This document shows, one piece after another, positions 15,010-22,958 of a DNA stretch of 64,000 bases. Position 1 is the first letter of the stretch, and each line of letters starts with the position of its first letter. Origin of the DNA: Olsenella sp. SW781 (GTDB lineage: Bacteria; Actinomycetota; Coriobacteriia; Coriobacteriales; Atopobiaceae); the NCBI RefSeq assembly GCF_012027725.1, contig NZ_SJOU01000005.1:118497-182496 (forward strand). Direction: 5' to 3'. A program made the translations under genes and the position numbers. The notes beneath the pieces are model-generated. The model was not told the DNA's origin. It did no database searches and saw only the letters and a list, made by a program, of their open reading frames with translations.

Positions 15010-15748
15010 CATCATCGACTACGTTCCCGGGCAGACGCTCCTCCACCGCCTCAACCCCGTGGCCAAGCTCGCGTTGGCCGCCGCCATCATCGCGGCCACC
15101 TTCCTCGCGGACTCCTACGCCCTGCTCCTCGGCCTTCTCGCCCTCACGTTTGCGCTCGCGGCGTACGCCGGGGTGGCCGGAAGGCTCGCCCCCCTGCTCA
15201 AGGTGCTCATCCCGCTTGCCGTGGTGATGTTTGCGCTGCAGCTCGTCTTCGTGCGCACCGGCGCGCCCGTCTGGGGGGTCGTCACCACCGACGGCCTGGT
15301 CACGGGCTCCAAGGTCTGTCTGCGCCTGCTGGGCGTGGCGCTGCCGCTCATACTCGTGCTCATGGTGACCAAGCTCACCGACCTCGCCAACGCGTGCGTG
15401 GAGGTGCTCCACGTGCCGTACCGCTACGCGTTCACGTTCACCACCGCGCTGCGCTTCGTCCCCGTGTTCTCCCAGGAGATGAACGCCATCATGGAGGCGC
15501 AGACGGCGCGCGGCGTGCAGTACGACACCAAGAACCCCTTCAAGAAGCTGCAGCTCATGCTGCCCCTCTGCGTGCCCCTGCTCGTGAGCTCCGTCGGCAG
15601 GACCGACGCCACGGCGCTCGCCGCCGAGCAGCGCGGCTTCTACCTGCGCACGCGCGAGAGCAGCTACAAGCGCTACCCGCTCGCCGCGCGCGACTGGCTC
15701 GCGCTCGCGTGCTGCGTGGCGCTCATCGCGCTCGGCGTGGCGTTCTAG
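15002..15748 (+). CDS. ecfT: ECF transporter transmembrane component EcfT
   Basis: A 248-residue membrane protein with four to five membrane segments. Signature features include the N-terminal LHRLNPVAKL segment and the C-terminal coupling region with AQTARGVQ and a second AAEQRGFY-type Ala-x-Arg-Gly motif. These coupling helices contact the ATPases. Translation is coupled to the ATPase gene by an 8-base overlap. It completes the operon. Confidence 0.92.
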   Translation: MINIIDYVPGQTLLHRLNPVAKLALAAAIIAATFLADSYALLLGLLALTFALAAYAGVAGRLAPLLKVLIPLAVVMFALQLVFVRTGAPVWGVVTTDGLVTGSKVCLRLLGVALPLILVLMVTKLTDLANACVEVLHVPYRYAFTFTTALRFVPVFSQEMNAIMEAQTARGVQYDTKNPFKKLQLMLPLCVPLLVSSVGRTDATALAAEQRGFYLRTRESSYKRYPLAARDWLALACCVALIALGVAF

Positions 15749-15808
15749 GGCCCACGTAGGGCCCGCGACCGACCGGCGACCCGGCACCCCCGGCACGCCC
15801 GACCCACG

Positions 15809-15886
15809 ATTAACGCGCACTCGTGCACGTTCTTCTCGCGTTTCCCCAGTTGGGCGAGAAAAACCCGTGCACGAGTGCGCGTTAAT
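15809..15886. repeat. Palindromic repeat, GCGCACTCGTGCACG family (T5)
   Basis: 21-bp perfect arms (15809-15829 and 15866-15886) flank a 36-base centre carrying GTTCTTCTCGCG and an inverted copy GCGAGAA. A second copy in opposite orientation is at 19768-19842, with matching centre sequence. It lies between convergent genes. Confidence 0.8.
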
Positions 15887-15904
15887 GGCCCAATGAGAGA
15901 TGAG

Positions 15905-15928
15905 GCGGGCGCCCCGAGAGGCGCCCGC
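15905..15928. terminator. Hairpin terminator after the PepSY lipoprotein
   Basis: GCGGGCGCC and GGCGCCCGC form a 9-bp stem with a 6-base loop, 23 bp beyond the minus-strand stop codon at 15951. A pyrimidine-rich tract follows on the minus strand. Confidence 0.6.
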
Positions 15929-15950
15929 GCGCATTCGATGCCGTTAGCGG

Positions 15951-16862
15951 CTAGTCGTCGTAGCGGTCGTCCAGGTCGTCGTCCCAGTCATCGCGGTCGT
16001 CGTCGCGTTCATCGCGGTCGTCGTCGCGGTCATCGCGGTCGTCGTCCCAGTCGTCGCGGTCATCCCAGTCGTCATCGGCGTCGTCCCAGTCGTCGTCGCG
16101 GTCGTAGCCGTCATCGTGCCAGTCGTCCCAGTCGTCGCGGTCGTCCCAGTCGTCGTTGCCGTCGATGTCGGCTTCGAGAACCTTGCCCGTGCGGGCGTCG
16201 ACCTCGTACTCGTACTCAACGCCGCCGGAGGTGAACTCCATCTCGTAGACGCCGTCATCGAGCTCGTACTCGTGGTCGTTGAAGGAGGCCTCGGAAAGTC
16301 CCAGCTGAGAGAGCACGATGTCCTTCGCCGCGTCCAGGCCGATGTAGCCGCGGTCGTCCAGCTGCTCGGGGGCCACAGCGAGCGCGTCGGACTCCAGCCC
16401 GAAGCCGCCCACCGTGCTGCGGACGTCGTCCTCTATTCCGCGCAGGAAGTCGTCCCCCGGATAGCCCGACCCCTGCTCGAGCTTGACCACCACGTTGCGG
16501 TCGTGCCCGTCAACGGTCTGGTTGAAGTGGCCGGCCTCGTAGATCTCCCCCACGAGCTCGGAGACGACGGTGCGGCACTCCTTGCCCCGGTAGTCCGAGT
16601 AGCCGCTCACGACGCCCCTGCCCTCGTCGTTCACGCCCTCGATCCCGGTGACGAGCCCCGCGTCGTCGTACTCGATCTCGATCTCGGGGTTGACGCTCAG
16701 GAGCAGGGTCCCCGCGGCCTGCGCGACGGGGGTCTCCCCCGCGCCGCCCGCCGACTGGTTGGCGGGGGCGGTGGGGGCGGTTCCGCATCCGGCGAGAACT
16801 GCCGCAAGGGCGGCGCCCATCGTGGCGGTGGCGAGGATGCGCTTCAGGCTCGTGGTCTTCAT
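15951..16862 (-). CDS. PepSY lipoprotein with RsgI-like domain and Asp-rich tail
   Basis: A 303-residue lipoprotein (lipobox LAGC, Cys26). Residues about 50-150 resemble the extracytoplasmic domain of RsgI anti-sigma factors, including SVNPE with Asn58-Pro59, the bond cleaved spontaneously in studied RsgI proteins. A PepSY-like domain follows (about 178-240, with VDARTGKVLEAD). The last 60 residues repeat DDWDD, DDRDD and DERDD. The start at 16862 has AAGGAGG upstream. It is encoded after sigI and rsgI, in the same direction, and is probably part of the same regulon. Confidence 0.75.
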   Translation of the reverse strand: MKTTSLKRILATATMGAALAAVLAGCGTAPTAPANQSAGGAGETPVAQAAGTLLLSVNPEIEIEYDDAGLVTGIEGVNDEGRGVVSGYSDYRGKECRTVVSELVGEIYEAGHFNQTVDGHDRNVVVKLEQGSGYPGDDFLRGIEDDVRSTVGGFGLESDALAVAPEQLDDRGYIGLDAAKDIVLSQLGLSEASFNDHEYELDDGVYEMEFTSGGVEYEYEVDARTGKVLEADIDGNDDWDDRDDWDDWHDDGYDRDDDWDDADDDWDDRDDWDDDRDDRDDDRDERDDDRDDWDDDLDDRYDD

Positions 16863-16992
16863 GGTGTCCTCCTTGGGTGTCGGGAAGCCTCTTCTTTGCC
16901 TTGCAGTGAGAGGTTGCGTGGGCACCTTCTCAAAACCGGGGTCACCGGAAATTTTTTTCGGCGGCCCCGGGCGAGAAGAACATCAGGCCGGT

Positions 16993-17802
16993 CTAGTCGT
17001 CATCGTCATCGTCGTCGCCGTCGTCATCCCAGCCGTCATCGTCGTCATCCCAACCGTCGTCGTCATCGTCGTCATCCTCGTCGTCGGCCCCGTCATCGTC
17101 GTCCTCTCCCCAGTCATCGTCATCGACCACGGGAGGCGCGGCCACCTCAGTCGAGGGCTCGGGGGCCGTCACCTGTTCGGCCTGGGGCGCGGGCGCGGCA
17201 TCCTCGGTCCCGGTGGCACCCGTCACCACCACTCGGTGGTCGAGGTGCACCTCGAGCTCCACGATCAGCCGGTCCTCGGTCGCGGTCTTCCACTCCTCGT
17301 CGTCGGACTCCACCGTGAGCTCGATCGTCCCGCCGTCATCGAGGTAGCCCTGATCCTCGGCGCGGTCCGCGAGGTCGTCCGAGACCTCGTCGATCGTCCG
17401 GCCGTAGTACGCAAACCCCTCGATGAGGTCGTCGCCGTCATCGTTCTCTCCGTCGAGCCCCACCACGCGGTCAAGGCGGTTGACCGCGATGCTCACCTCG
17501 GGGTTGATGCTCATGTAGACCGTGCCCACCGGCACCTGCCAGACCGCGGCGCCGGCGACCACGGCCGCGGCGAGGCAAGCCGCGGCAGCCAGCAGCGCCA
17601 CGCGGCGCCCGCGCGTTCTTCTCGCCCGGCGCGCCTCGAAGGGGATGACGTCGGCTTCCCCGAACGGGCTCCCCTCGAAGGCGACGACGTCGTCGACCTC
17701 CTGCCCCACCTCGTAGCCGAGGTTGGGGACCTTCACGAAGCGGCCCTCCTCGTCGAGCGCCACGGCATAGCTCGCGGCGCATTCCATGATGAGGTAGCTC
17801 AT
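16993..17802 (-). CDS. rsgI: RsgI-type anti-sigma factor with Asp-rich extracellular tail
   Basis: A 269-residue single-pass membrane protein. The N-terminal cytoplasmic part (1-60) is RsgI_N-like (YLIMECAASYAVALDEEGRFVKVPN). The membrane segment is about 68-88. The outside domain begins with MSINPEVS (Asn100-Pro101, the predicted autocleavage site). The tail after about 220 is almost purely Asp, with Trp and Gly spaced between. RsgI holds SigI inactive until cleavage and intramembrane proteolysis. It overlaps sigI by 4 bases. An Asp-rich sensor tail could bind cations or basic polymers; that is inference. Confidence 0.82.
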   Translation of the reverse strand: MSYLIMECAASYAVALDEEGRFVKVPNLGYEVGQEVDDVVAFEGSPFGEADVIPFEARRARRTRGRRVALLAAAACLAAAVVAGAAVWQVPVGTVYMSINPEVSIAVNRLDRVVGLDGENDDGDDLIEGFAYYGRTIDEVSDDLADRAEDQGYLDDGGTIELTVESDDEEWKTATEDRLIVELEVHLDHRVVVTGATGTEDAAPAPQAEQVTAPEPSTEVAAPPVVDDDDWGEDDDDGADDEDDDDDDDGWDDDDDGWDDDGDDDDDDD

Positions 17803-18539
17803 CGAACGTCACCTCCCGTCGGCCCCACGATCTTGTGGAGGTGCCCGCGGATGATGTCGTATCCGTTGGTGTAGGCCACGAGCAGCGCCACGAGGTAGCG
17901 TCGGTGCCGCTCGAGCGTCTTGCGCTCGACGCCCGCCCCGCGCGCAAGCTCCGCGATGGGCAGCTTGCCCGTCTCGGCGACCCTGTCGAGCAGCTCCCGG
18001 CGACCGCGCGCGTACGCAAGGGCACCCCGGCACGCCTCAAGGGTCCGCTGCTGGCGGGGGCTGTTCTCGGCCACGTCCGCGAGGCTCACCCCCAGGCGCT
18101 CGAGCTGGCGGGCAAACTCGGCGATCTCCGCCCGGCTGGCGCGGCGCGTCTCGCGCTCCCCGATCTCGTCGCGCTCCGACGCCAGCCGCTCCACGAGCGG
18201 GCGGTCGTCCCCGTCATCCGCGCCGCCGGCACGCTCGTCCAGCGAGGTCACCTCGGCATGGCGACGCTCCCGGCGCCGGAAGTCAATCAGCCGGTTCCTC
18301 ACGCTCATGGACGCGAGGGGCAGAAACGCGCCCCGCGCCTCGTCGTACGCAAGCACCGCCTCGTGAAATGCGAACATGGCGATCCCCAGCTCGTCGTCTC
18401 CCTCCCGCGCGGGCCGGCCCGTGAACCGGGCCGTCTCCGCCTTGATGAACGGAAGGTAGTCGCGCACCAGGCCGTCCGCTGCCCGCGAGTCGCCCTTCGC
18501 GGCCCGGACGCGGGCGGCCAGGTCCTTGTCCCGTCTCAT
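17799..18539 (-). CDS. sigI: Sigma-I type alternative RNA polymerase sigma factor
   Basis: A 246-residue SigI-family sigma factor. Region 2 contains DYLPFIKAETARFTG, ELGIAMFAFHEAV and the FLPLASMSVRNRLIDFRRRER segment for -10 recognition. The C-terminal part (QLERLGVSLADVAENSPR and ELARGAGVERKTLERHRRYLVAL) is the SigI-specific DNA-binding region. The start at 18539 is chosen for the AGGGGGG upstream; a longer frame reaches 18596. It is paired with an RsgI antagonist by a 4-base overlap. Target promoters are unknown and may include its own. Confidence 0.85.
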   Translation of the reverse strand: MRRDKDLAARVRAAKGDSRAADGLVRDYLPFIKAETARFTGRPAREGDDELGIAMFAFHEAVLAYDEARGAFLPLASMSVRNRLIDFRRRERRHAEVTSLDERAGGADDGDDRPLVERLASERDEIGERETRRASRAEIAEFARQLERLGVSLADVAENSPRQQRTLEACRGALAYARGRRELLDRVAETGKLPIAELARGAGVERKTLERHRRYLVALLVAYTNGYDIIRGHLHKIVGPTGGDVR

Positions 18540-18692
18540 CGTCCCCCCTCGGCGATAGAGTGCGCACGGGGCATCCCGTTTTCGGGGTCGCGCCATGAAT
18601 TCGTCTGAACTTTTTCAGGTTACCGGGGTTATCCGCCTGCGATGTAAGCGCAGCGTAAGGGGTCGCGGACGGTTGCCCGGAGGCGCATGGCA

Positions 18693-18757
18693 CGCACCCC
18701 GCGCGATTCCCCCGCGCATCCTCCCGGGATGGCAAGAGGGACTTCGCGCGGGGTGCG
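18693..18757. terminator. Inverted repeat between the SDR gene and sigI
   Basis: CGCACCCCGCGCGA (18693-18706) and its complement (18744-18757) form a 14-bp stem with a 37-base loop. It lies just beyond the SDR stop codon (18790) on the minus strand and about 150 bp upstream of sigI. It probably ends SDR transcription. The rest of 18540-18789 should hold the sigI promoter. Confidence 0.5.
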
Positions 18758-18789
18758 CGCTACGAACGACCCAATTTGTCGCGCGTCCG

Positions 18790-19581
18790 CTACTCCGAGT
18801 AGAACGACCCCATGTAGCGGATGTACTCGTCCTCGGTGTGGTTGGCCTTCCAGTCGTGGACGGAGGCCTTGTTGCGCTCGCCCGCGATCACGGAGAGCTC
18901 GTGGCCGAGCTTCTCAAAGGCCTCGTCGACAACCTCCTCGGGCGTCTGGGCGATCTTCATGACGGCCTCGCCCTGGGGGCCGCCCGGCAGGTTGGAGAGC
19001 AGGCTCGGGGTGAGCGTGGTGCCCAGCGTGATGACCTCCACGTCCACGCCGGTCTTCTCGCACTCGCAGGCCACGGCCTCGGTCATCTTGAGGATGTAGG
19101 CCTTGCCGGCTCCGTACTGGCCGTTCCACGGGGAGCTGGAGATGCCGGTCATGGAGGAGACGTTGATCACCGCGCCGCGGTCCTGGGCGGCGAAGATCTG
19201 CATGTAGTGATAGAAGCACTTCATGAACGTGACCACGTTGACGTTGATCATGGCCTGGTGCTTCTCCCAGGGGGTGTCCTGGATCTTGCCGAAGGAGTGC
19301 AGGCAGGCCACGTAGCTCATGAAGCCCATGTCGAGGCCCTCGGTCGCGGTGAAGACGGTCTCGGCGGCCCCCTCCTCGGAGAAGTCGGCGCGCACCACCT
19401 TGGTCGCGACGCCGTAGTCGGACTCGATCTGCGCGGCGAGCTCGCGGAGCTTCTCCTCGCGGCGGCCCACCATGACGACGCTCATGCCGCCGGCGGCGAC
19501 CTTCTCGCAGAACGCCTTGCCCACGCCCTCGGTGGCGCCGAGGATGACCGCCCACTCGCCGTACTTCTCGCGCAAGTTCAT
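18790..19581 (-). CDS. 7-beta-hydroxysteroid dehydrogenase (short-chain dehydrogenase)
   Basis: A 263-residue short-chain dehydrogenase, the same length as the Collinsella aerofaciens NADPH-dependent 7-beta-HSDH, which it matches almost throughout as I recall that sequence (from MNLREKYGEW through ACLHSFGKIQDTPWEKH to the end). Features: nucleotide loop GATEGVG (15-21), Arg40-Arg41 for NADPH, catalytic Ser143, Tyr156 and Lys160. The enzyme interconverts 7-oxo bile acids and ursodeoxycholate-type 7-beta-hydroxy products. It is monocistronic. The start at 19581 has AAGGGA upstream. The close match makes the call strong, though it is from memory. Confidence 0.85.
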   Translation of the reverse strand: MNLREKYGEWAVILGATEGVGKAFCEKVAAGGMSVVMVGRREEKLRELAAQIESDYGVATKVVRADFSEEGAAETVFTATEGLDMGFMSYVACLHSFGKIQDTPWEKHQAMINVNVVTFMKCFYHYMQIFAAQDRGAVINVSSMTGISSSPWNGQYGAGKAYILKMTEAVACECEKTGVDVEVITLGTTLTPSLLSNLPGGPQGEAVMKIAQTPEEVVDEAFEKLGHELSVIAGERNKASVHDWKANHTEDEYIRYMGSFYSE

Positions 19582-19767
19582 GAATGTCCCTTCGTCGGGT
19601 TCGCTGGATGCGCCGCCATGATGGGGCATCGCCGGGCGGACGCGGCCCCCCAATCCGCGGGCGGTAGCAAACGAGGCCGTGGTCAGACGCCGTACGCGCG
19701 CGTGCGCGAAGCGCTATAGTGTCACACAGATAGCACTCGGGTGGGCACTCGTCCGGCGTCTTGCGAT

Positions 19768-19842
19768 TAACGCGCACTCGTGCACGGGTTCTTAAATGCC
19801 AACTGGGAAAACGCGAGAAGAACCGTGCACGAGTGCGCGTTA
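19768..19842. repeat. Palindromic repeat, GCGCACTCGTGCACG family (T5), inverted copy
   Basis: 20-bp arms (19768-19787 and 19823-19842), extended inward with a one-base bulge. On the minus strand the centre reads GTTCTTCTCGCGTTTTCCC, nearly the same as the copy at 15809-15886. It lies in the divergent 346-bp region between the SDR gene and recQ, so it is not simply a terminator here. The rest of that region should hold the two promoters. Confidence 0.75.
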
Positions 19843-19928
19843 TTTCTCGTTCCCAGGAGTCAGCCGCCCGGCTCGTCCGTCCGGCCCGAGGCGTACCATG
19901 GCGTAAGACACACGTCACGAGGAGCGCC

Positions 19929-21818
19929 ATGACCACACCGCCAACCGCCCTGGACATCCTGCGAGAGACCTTCGGCTACCAGAGCTTCCGCCCGCACCAG
20001 GCGGAGATCGTCGACGCCGCGCTCTCCGGGCGCGACGTGCTGGCCGTCATGCCCACCTCGGCCGGCAAGTCCATCTGCTACCAGGTGCCGGCGCTCGCCC
20101 TCGCCGCGCGGTCGGGAGGGCTCACGCTCGTGGTGTCGCCGCTCATCTCGCTCATGGCGGACCAGGTGGGGGCGCTGCGCCAGGCGGGCGTGGCCGCGTC
20201 CTACCTCAACTCCACCCTCTCCGCCGCCGAGCGCGCGAGCGTGCTCCACGGCATCGCCTCCGGCGCGCTCACGCTCGTCTACGTGGCGCCGGAGCGCCTC
20301 GACGACCCGGCCTTCGCGGAGACGGTCGCCGCGCGCGGCGTGGCGCTCGTCGCCGTGGACGAGGCGCACTGCATCTCGCAGTGGGGAAACGACTTTCGCC
20401 CAAGCTACCAGCGGATCATTGAGTTTCTTGGGGCGCTTCCCGCACGTCCGCCCGTGATGGCGCTCACGGCAACCGCCACGCGCGCCGTGCGCAAGGACAT
20501 CGTGGGCGCGCTGGGCCTTGCGGACCCCTTCGTGGTCATAGCGAGCTTCGACCGGCCCAACCTCTCCTTTGCCGTCTCGCGCCCCCGCGGACGCGCCGAG
20601 AAGGACCGCATGCTCGTCGCCTTCTGCCGGCAGCGCGCCGAGCGCTCCGGCATCGTCTACTGCTCGAGCCGGCGCGCCGTCGAGGAGGTCTGCGACGAGC
20701 TGCGCGACGAGGGGCTTCTCGCCACGCGCTACCACGCGGGCCTCTCCGCGGCGGAGCGCGACCGCAACCAGGACGACTTCCTCTATGACCGCGCCCGCGT
20801 GATGGTCGCCACCAACGCCTTTGGCATGGGCATCGACAAGTCCAACGTGGGCTACGTGGTCCACTACAACCTGCCGCTCAGCCTGGAGAACTACTACCAG
20901 GAGGCCGGGCGCGCCGGGCGGGACGGAACCAAGGCGGAGTGCCTCCTGCTCTACTCCCCCGGCGACGTGCACACGGCCGAGTTCCTGCTCTCCCGGGGCG
21001 AGCCGCGCGAGGGACTCACCCCGGAGCAGGTCGAGGCGCTCGCGGAGCGCGACGCCGAGCGCCTGCGCCAGATGGTCTTCTACGCCACCACCACCGAGTG
21101 CCTGCGCGCCCACATCCTGCGCTACTTCGGCGAGGAGGCGCCGGCCTTCTGCGGCAACTGCGGAAACTGCCTCACGGACTTCGAGGAGGTGGACGCCACC
21201 ACCGACGCCCTCAAGGTGGTGAGCTGCGTGGCGCGCATCGCGCAGCGCGGGCGCAGCGTGGGCGCGTCGATGATCGTGGACGTGCTGCGCGGGTCGCGCA
21301 ACGAGAAGGTCCTGCGCCGCGGGTTCGACACGCTCTCCACGTACGGAATCATGGCGGACGTCCCCGTCGGCCGCGTGCGCGAGCTGATTGACGAGCTGGT
21401 CTTCCGCGGCGTGCTCGCGCGGACGGGAGGGGACTACCCCACGATCGTGCTCACGGGGTCCTCTGGCGCGTTCCTGCGTCGCGAGGCGCCCTGGGACGAG
21501 CCCTTCGTCCTCAAGGTGGCGCGCGGCGCGCCCAAGGCGGCGCACGTGCCGGCGGCACCCGACAAGACCCGGGCGGCAACGGACGTCTCCGAGCTGGACG
21601 AGCTCGGCCAGATTCTCTACGCCGAGCTCACGGAGCTGCGCGGCGAGCTCGCGCGCGAGCAGGGCGTGCCCTCCTACTTCATCTTCTCCAACGCGACGCT
21701 GGTGGACATGTGCGCCAAGCGGCCGCGGACGCGCGAGGAGTTCCTCGGCGTCTCCGGCGTGGGCGCCAAGAAGGCCGAGCGATACGGCGACCTCTTCCTC
21801 GCGCGCATCAACGGCTGA
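19929..21818 (+). CDS. recQ: ATP-dependent DNA helicase RecQ
   Basis: A 629-residue RecQ helicase, 3'-5', acting in recombinational repair. Motif I is TSAGKSICYQ, motif II DEAHCISQWG and motif III TATATR. The aromatic-rich loop and motif VI QEAGRAGRDG are intact. The zinc-binding cysteines (CLRAH, CGNCGNC) follow. A winged helix and a C-terminal HRDC domain (TREEFLGVSGVGAKKAERYG) complete it. The start at 19929 has GGAGCG upstream; the frame extends further 5' through the palindrome but that part is unlikely to be coding. Confidence 0.93.
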   Translation: MTTPPTALDILRETFGYQSFRPHQAEIVDAALSGRDVLAVMPTSAGKSICYQVPALALAARSGGLTLVVSPLISLMADQVGALRQAGVAASYLNSTLSAAERASVLHGIASGALTLVYVAPERLDDPAFAETVAARGVALVAVDEAHCISQWGNDFRPSYQRIIEFLGALPARPPVMALTATATRAVRKDIVGALGLADPFVVIASFDRPNLSFAVSRPRGRAEKDRMLVAFCRQRAERSGIVYCSSRRAVEEVCDELRDEGLLATRYHAGLSAAERDRNQDDFLYDRARVMVATNAFGMGIDKSNVGYVVHYNLPLSLENYYQEAGRAGRDGTKAECLLLYSPGDVHTAEFLLSRGEPREGLTPEQVEALAERDAERLRQMVFYATTTECLRAHILRYFGEEAPAFCGNCGNCLTDFEEVDATTDALKVVSCVARIAQRGRSVGASMIVDVLRGSRNEKVLRRGFDTLSTYGIMADVPVGRVRELIDELVFRGVLARTGGDYPTIVLTGSSGAFLRREAPWDEPFVLKVARGAPKAAHVPAAPDKTRAATDVSELDELGQILYAELTELRGELAREQGVPSYFIFSNATLVDMCAKRPRTREEFLGVSGVGAKKAERYGDLFLARING

Positions 21819-21832
21819 GCGCGGACGGGAGT

Positions 21833-22241
21833 GTCGCCGCAGCCCCGCGGAGCGGCCGTGCGGAGGGTTGGCGACGTTTCCGCGGGCGGAAGCGTCGCCT
21901 AGGCCCCGCGGCGCGGCTGTGCGGGTGGTTCGCGACACTCCGGAGAGCCAGACCGTCGCGAAGGCCCCGCAACCCGGCCGTGCGGGCGGTTCGCGACGTT
22001 TCCGCGGGGCAGACCGTCGCCAAGGCCCCGCAGCTCCGCCGTGCGGGCGGTTTGCGACACTCCAGCGGGCGGAAGCGTCGCCTAGGCCCCGCGGCGCGGC
22101 TGTGCGGGTGGCTCGCGATACTCCGGAGAGCCAGACCGTCGCGAAGGCCCCGCAACCCGGCCGTGCGGGCGGTTCGCGACGTTTCCGCGGGGCAGACCGT
22201 CGCGAGGGACCCGCAACCCGGCCGTGCGGAGGCGTCGCGGC
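21833..22241. repeat. 61-bp tandem repeat array, about 6.7 copies
   Basis: Units begin at 21833, 21894, 21955, 22016, 22077, 22138 and 22199 (the last is partial). Each has a roughly 41-bp part that can fold (GTCGC...CCCCGC and GCGGG...GCGAC) and a roughly 20-bp variable part. Units 2 and 5 differ at two positions and units 3 and 6 are identical, giving a 183-bp higher-order period. It fills the convergent gap between recQ and thpR. It is not a CRISPR: the variable parts are only three related types. I see no credible gene in 21819-22292. Confidence 0.85.
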
Positions 22242-22292
22242 GCCCCGGCGAGAAGAACCGCGCTTCGCGGCCCCAACCCCGACCGCGCCCGC

Positions 22293-22817
22293 TCAGAGAC
22301 CTACCGTGTAGAGCGGCTTGTAGCGAGCGCCGGACGGCCCGAGGATGCTTCGGAAGAGCGTGACGTCACGGGCCTCGTCGGGCAGCGGAAACGCCAGGTC
22401 CCCGAGGTCGCCTCGGGGCATGCGGGCACGTCGCGCAAGCGTGACGTGCGGCAGGAAGTCCTTCTCGTCATAGGTGAGGCCGCGAGCGGCAAGCTCTGCC
22501 CGCACGCGCGCGGCAAGGCTCTGGAGCTCGTCGTTCTTCTCGATGCCCAGCCAGAGCGTGGCGTCACGCCCCCGCCCGAAGGTCCCGAGCCCGGCCGCGG
22601 CGAGCGGGACCGGTCCCGCGCCTGCGCACGCGGCGTCGAGCGCCGACATGGCGCGCCGCGCGTCCGCCTCCCCCACCTCGCCGAGAAACGCCAGCGTGAG
22701 ATGGCGGTTCTCGGCCGGCACGAACCGGCCCGCGCACGCGGCCTCGAGGCACCTCACGAGCGCGTCTACCTCGTCCGCAAACGCCTCCGGCAGCTCAAGC
22801 GCAATGAATGCCCTCAT
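22293..22817 (-). CDS. thpR: RNA 2',3'-cyclic phosphodiesterase (ThpR/LigT)
   Basis: A 174-residue 2H-phosphoesterase. Both catalytic HxT motifs are present: HLTL (His39) and HVTL (about residue 123). It hydrolyses 2',3'-cyclic phosphate RNA ends to 2'-phosphate in family members. The N-terminal MRAFIALELPE is typical. It is monocistronic and divergent from nrdA. Confidence 0.88.
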   Translation of the reverse strand: MRAFIALELPEAFADEVDALVRCLEAACAGRFVPAENRHLTLAFLGEVGEADARRAMSALDAACAGAGPVPLAAAGLGTFGRGRDATLWLGIEKNDELQSLAARVRAELAARGLTYDEKDFLPHVTLARRARMPRGDLGDLAFPLPDEARDVTLFRSILGPSGARYKPLYTVGL

Positions 22818-22958
22818 GCCAGCCTCCTCACCACGGGCCGGACCGACATCCCGAGGGTATCATGTCCGGCACCCCTCCTCGCTACCCAAAATGCCACCGA
22901 TTGACTATCATTAACGGCCACCGGACGATAGGCATGGCAGCGACAGACGGGAGACCCC

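Noticed and set aside
19761..19928. N-terminal extension of RecQ
   Set aside because: It would run through a palindromic repeat; the RecQ family begins near residue 57 of that frame and the ATG at 19929 has a ribosome-binding site.
21833..22241. Possible CRISPR array
   Set aside because: The period is 61 bp with long foldable parts, and the variable segments fall into three related types that recur, unlike unique spacers. No cas gene is present.
22818..22958. NrdR boxes upstream of nrdA
   Set aside because: No pair of sequences resembling ACAnTATATnTTGT was found; only a weak TTGACT -35-like stretch is present.
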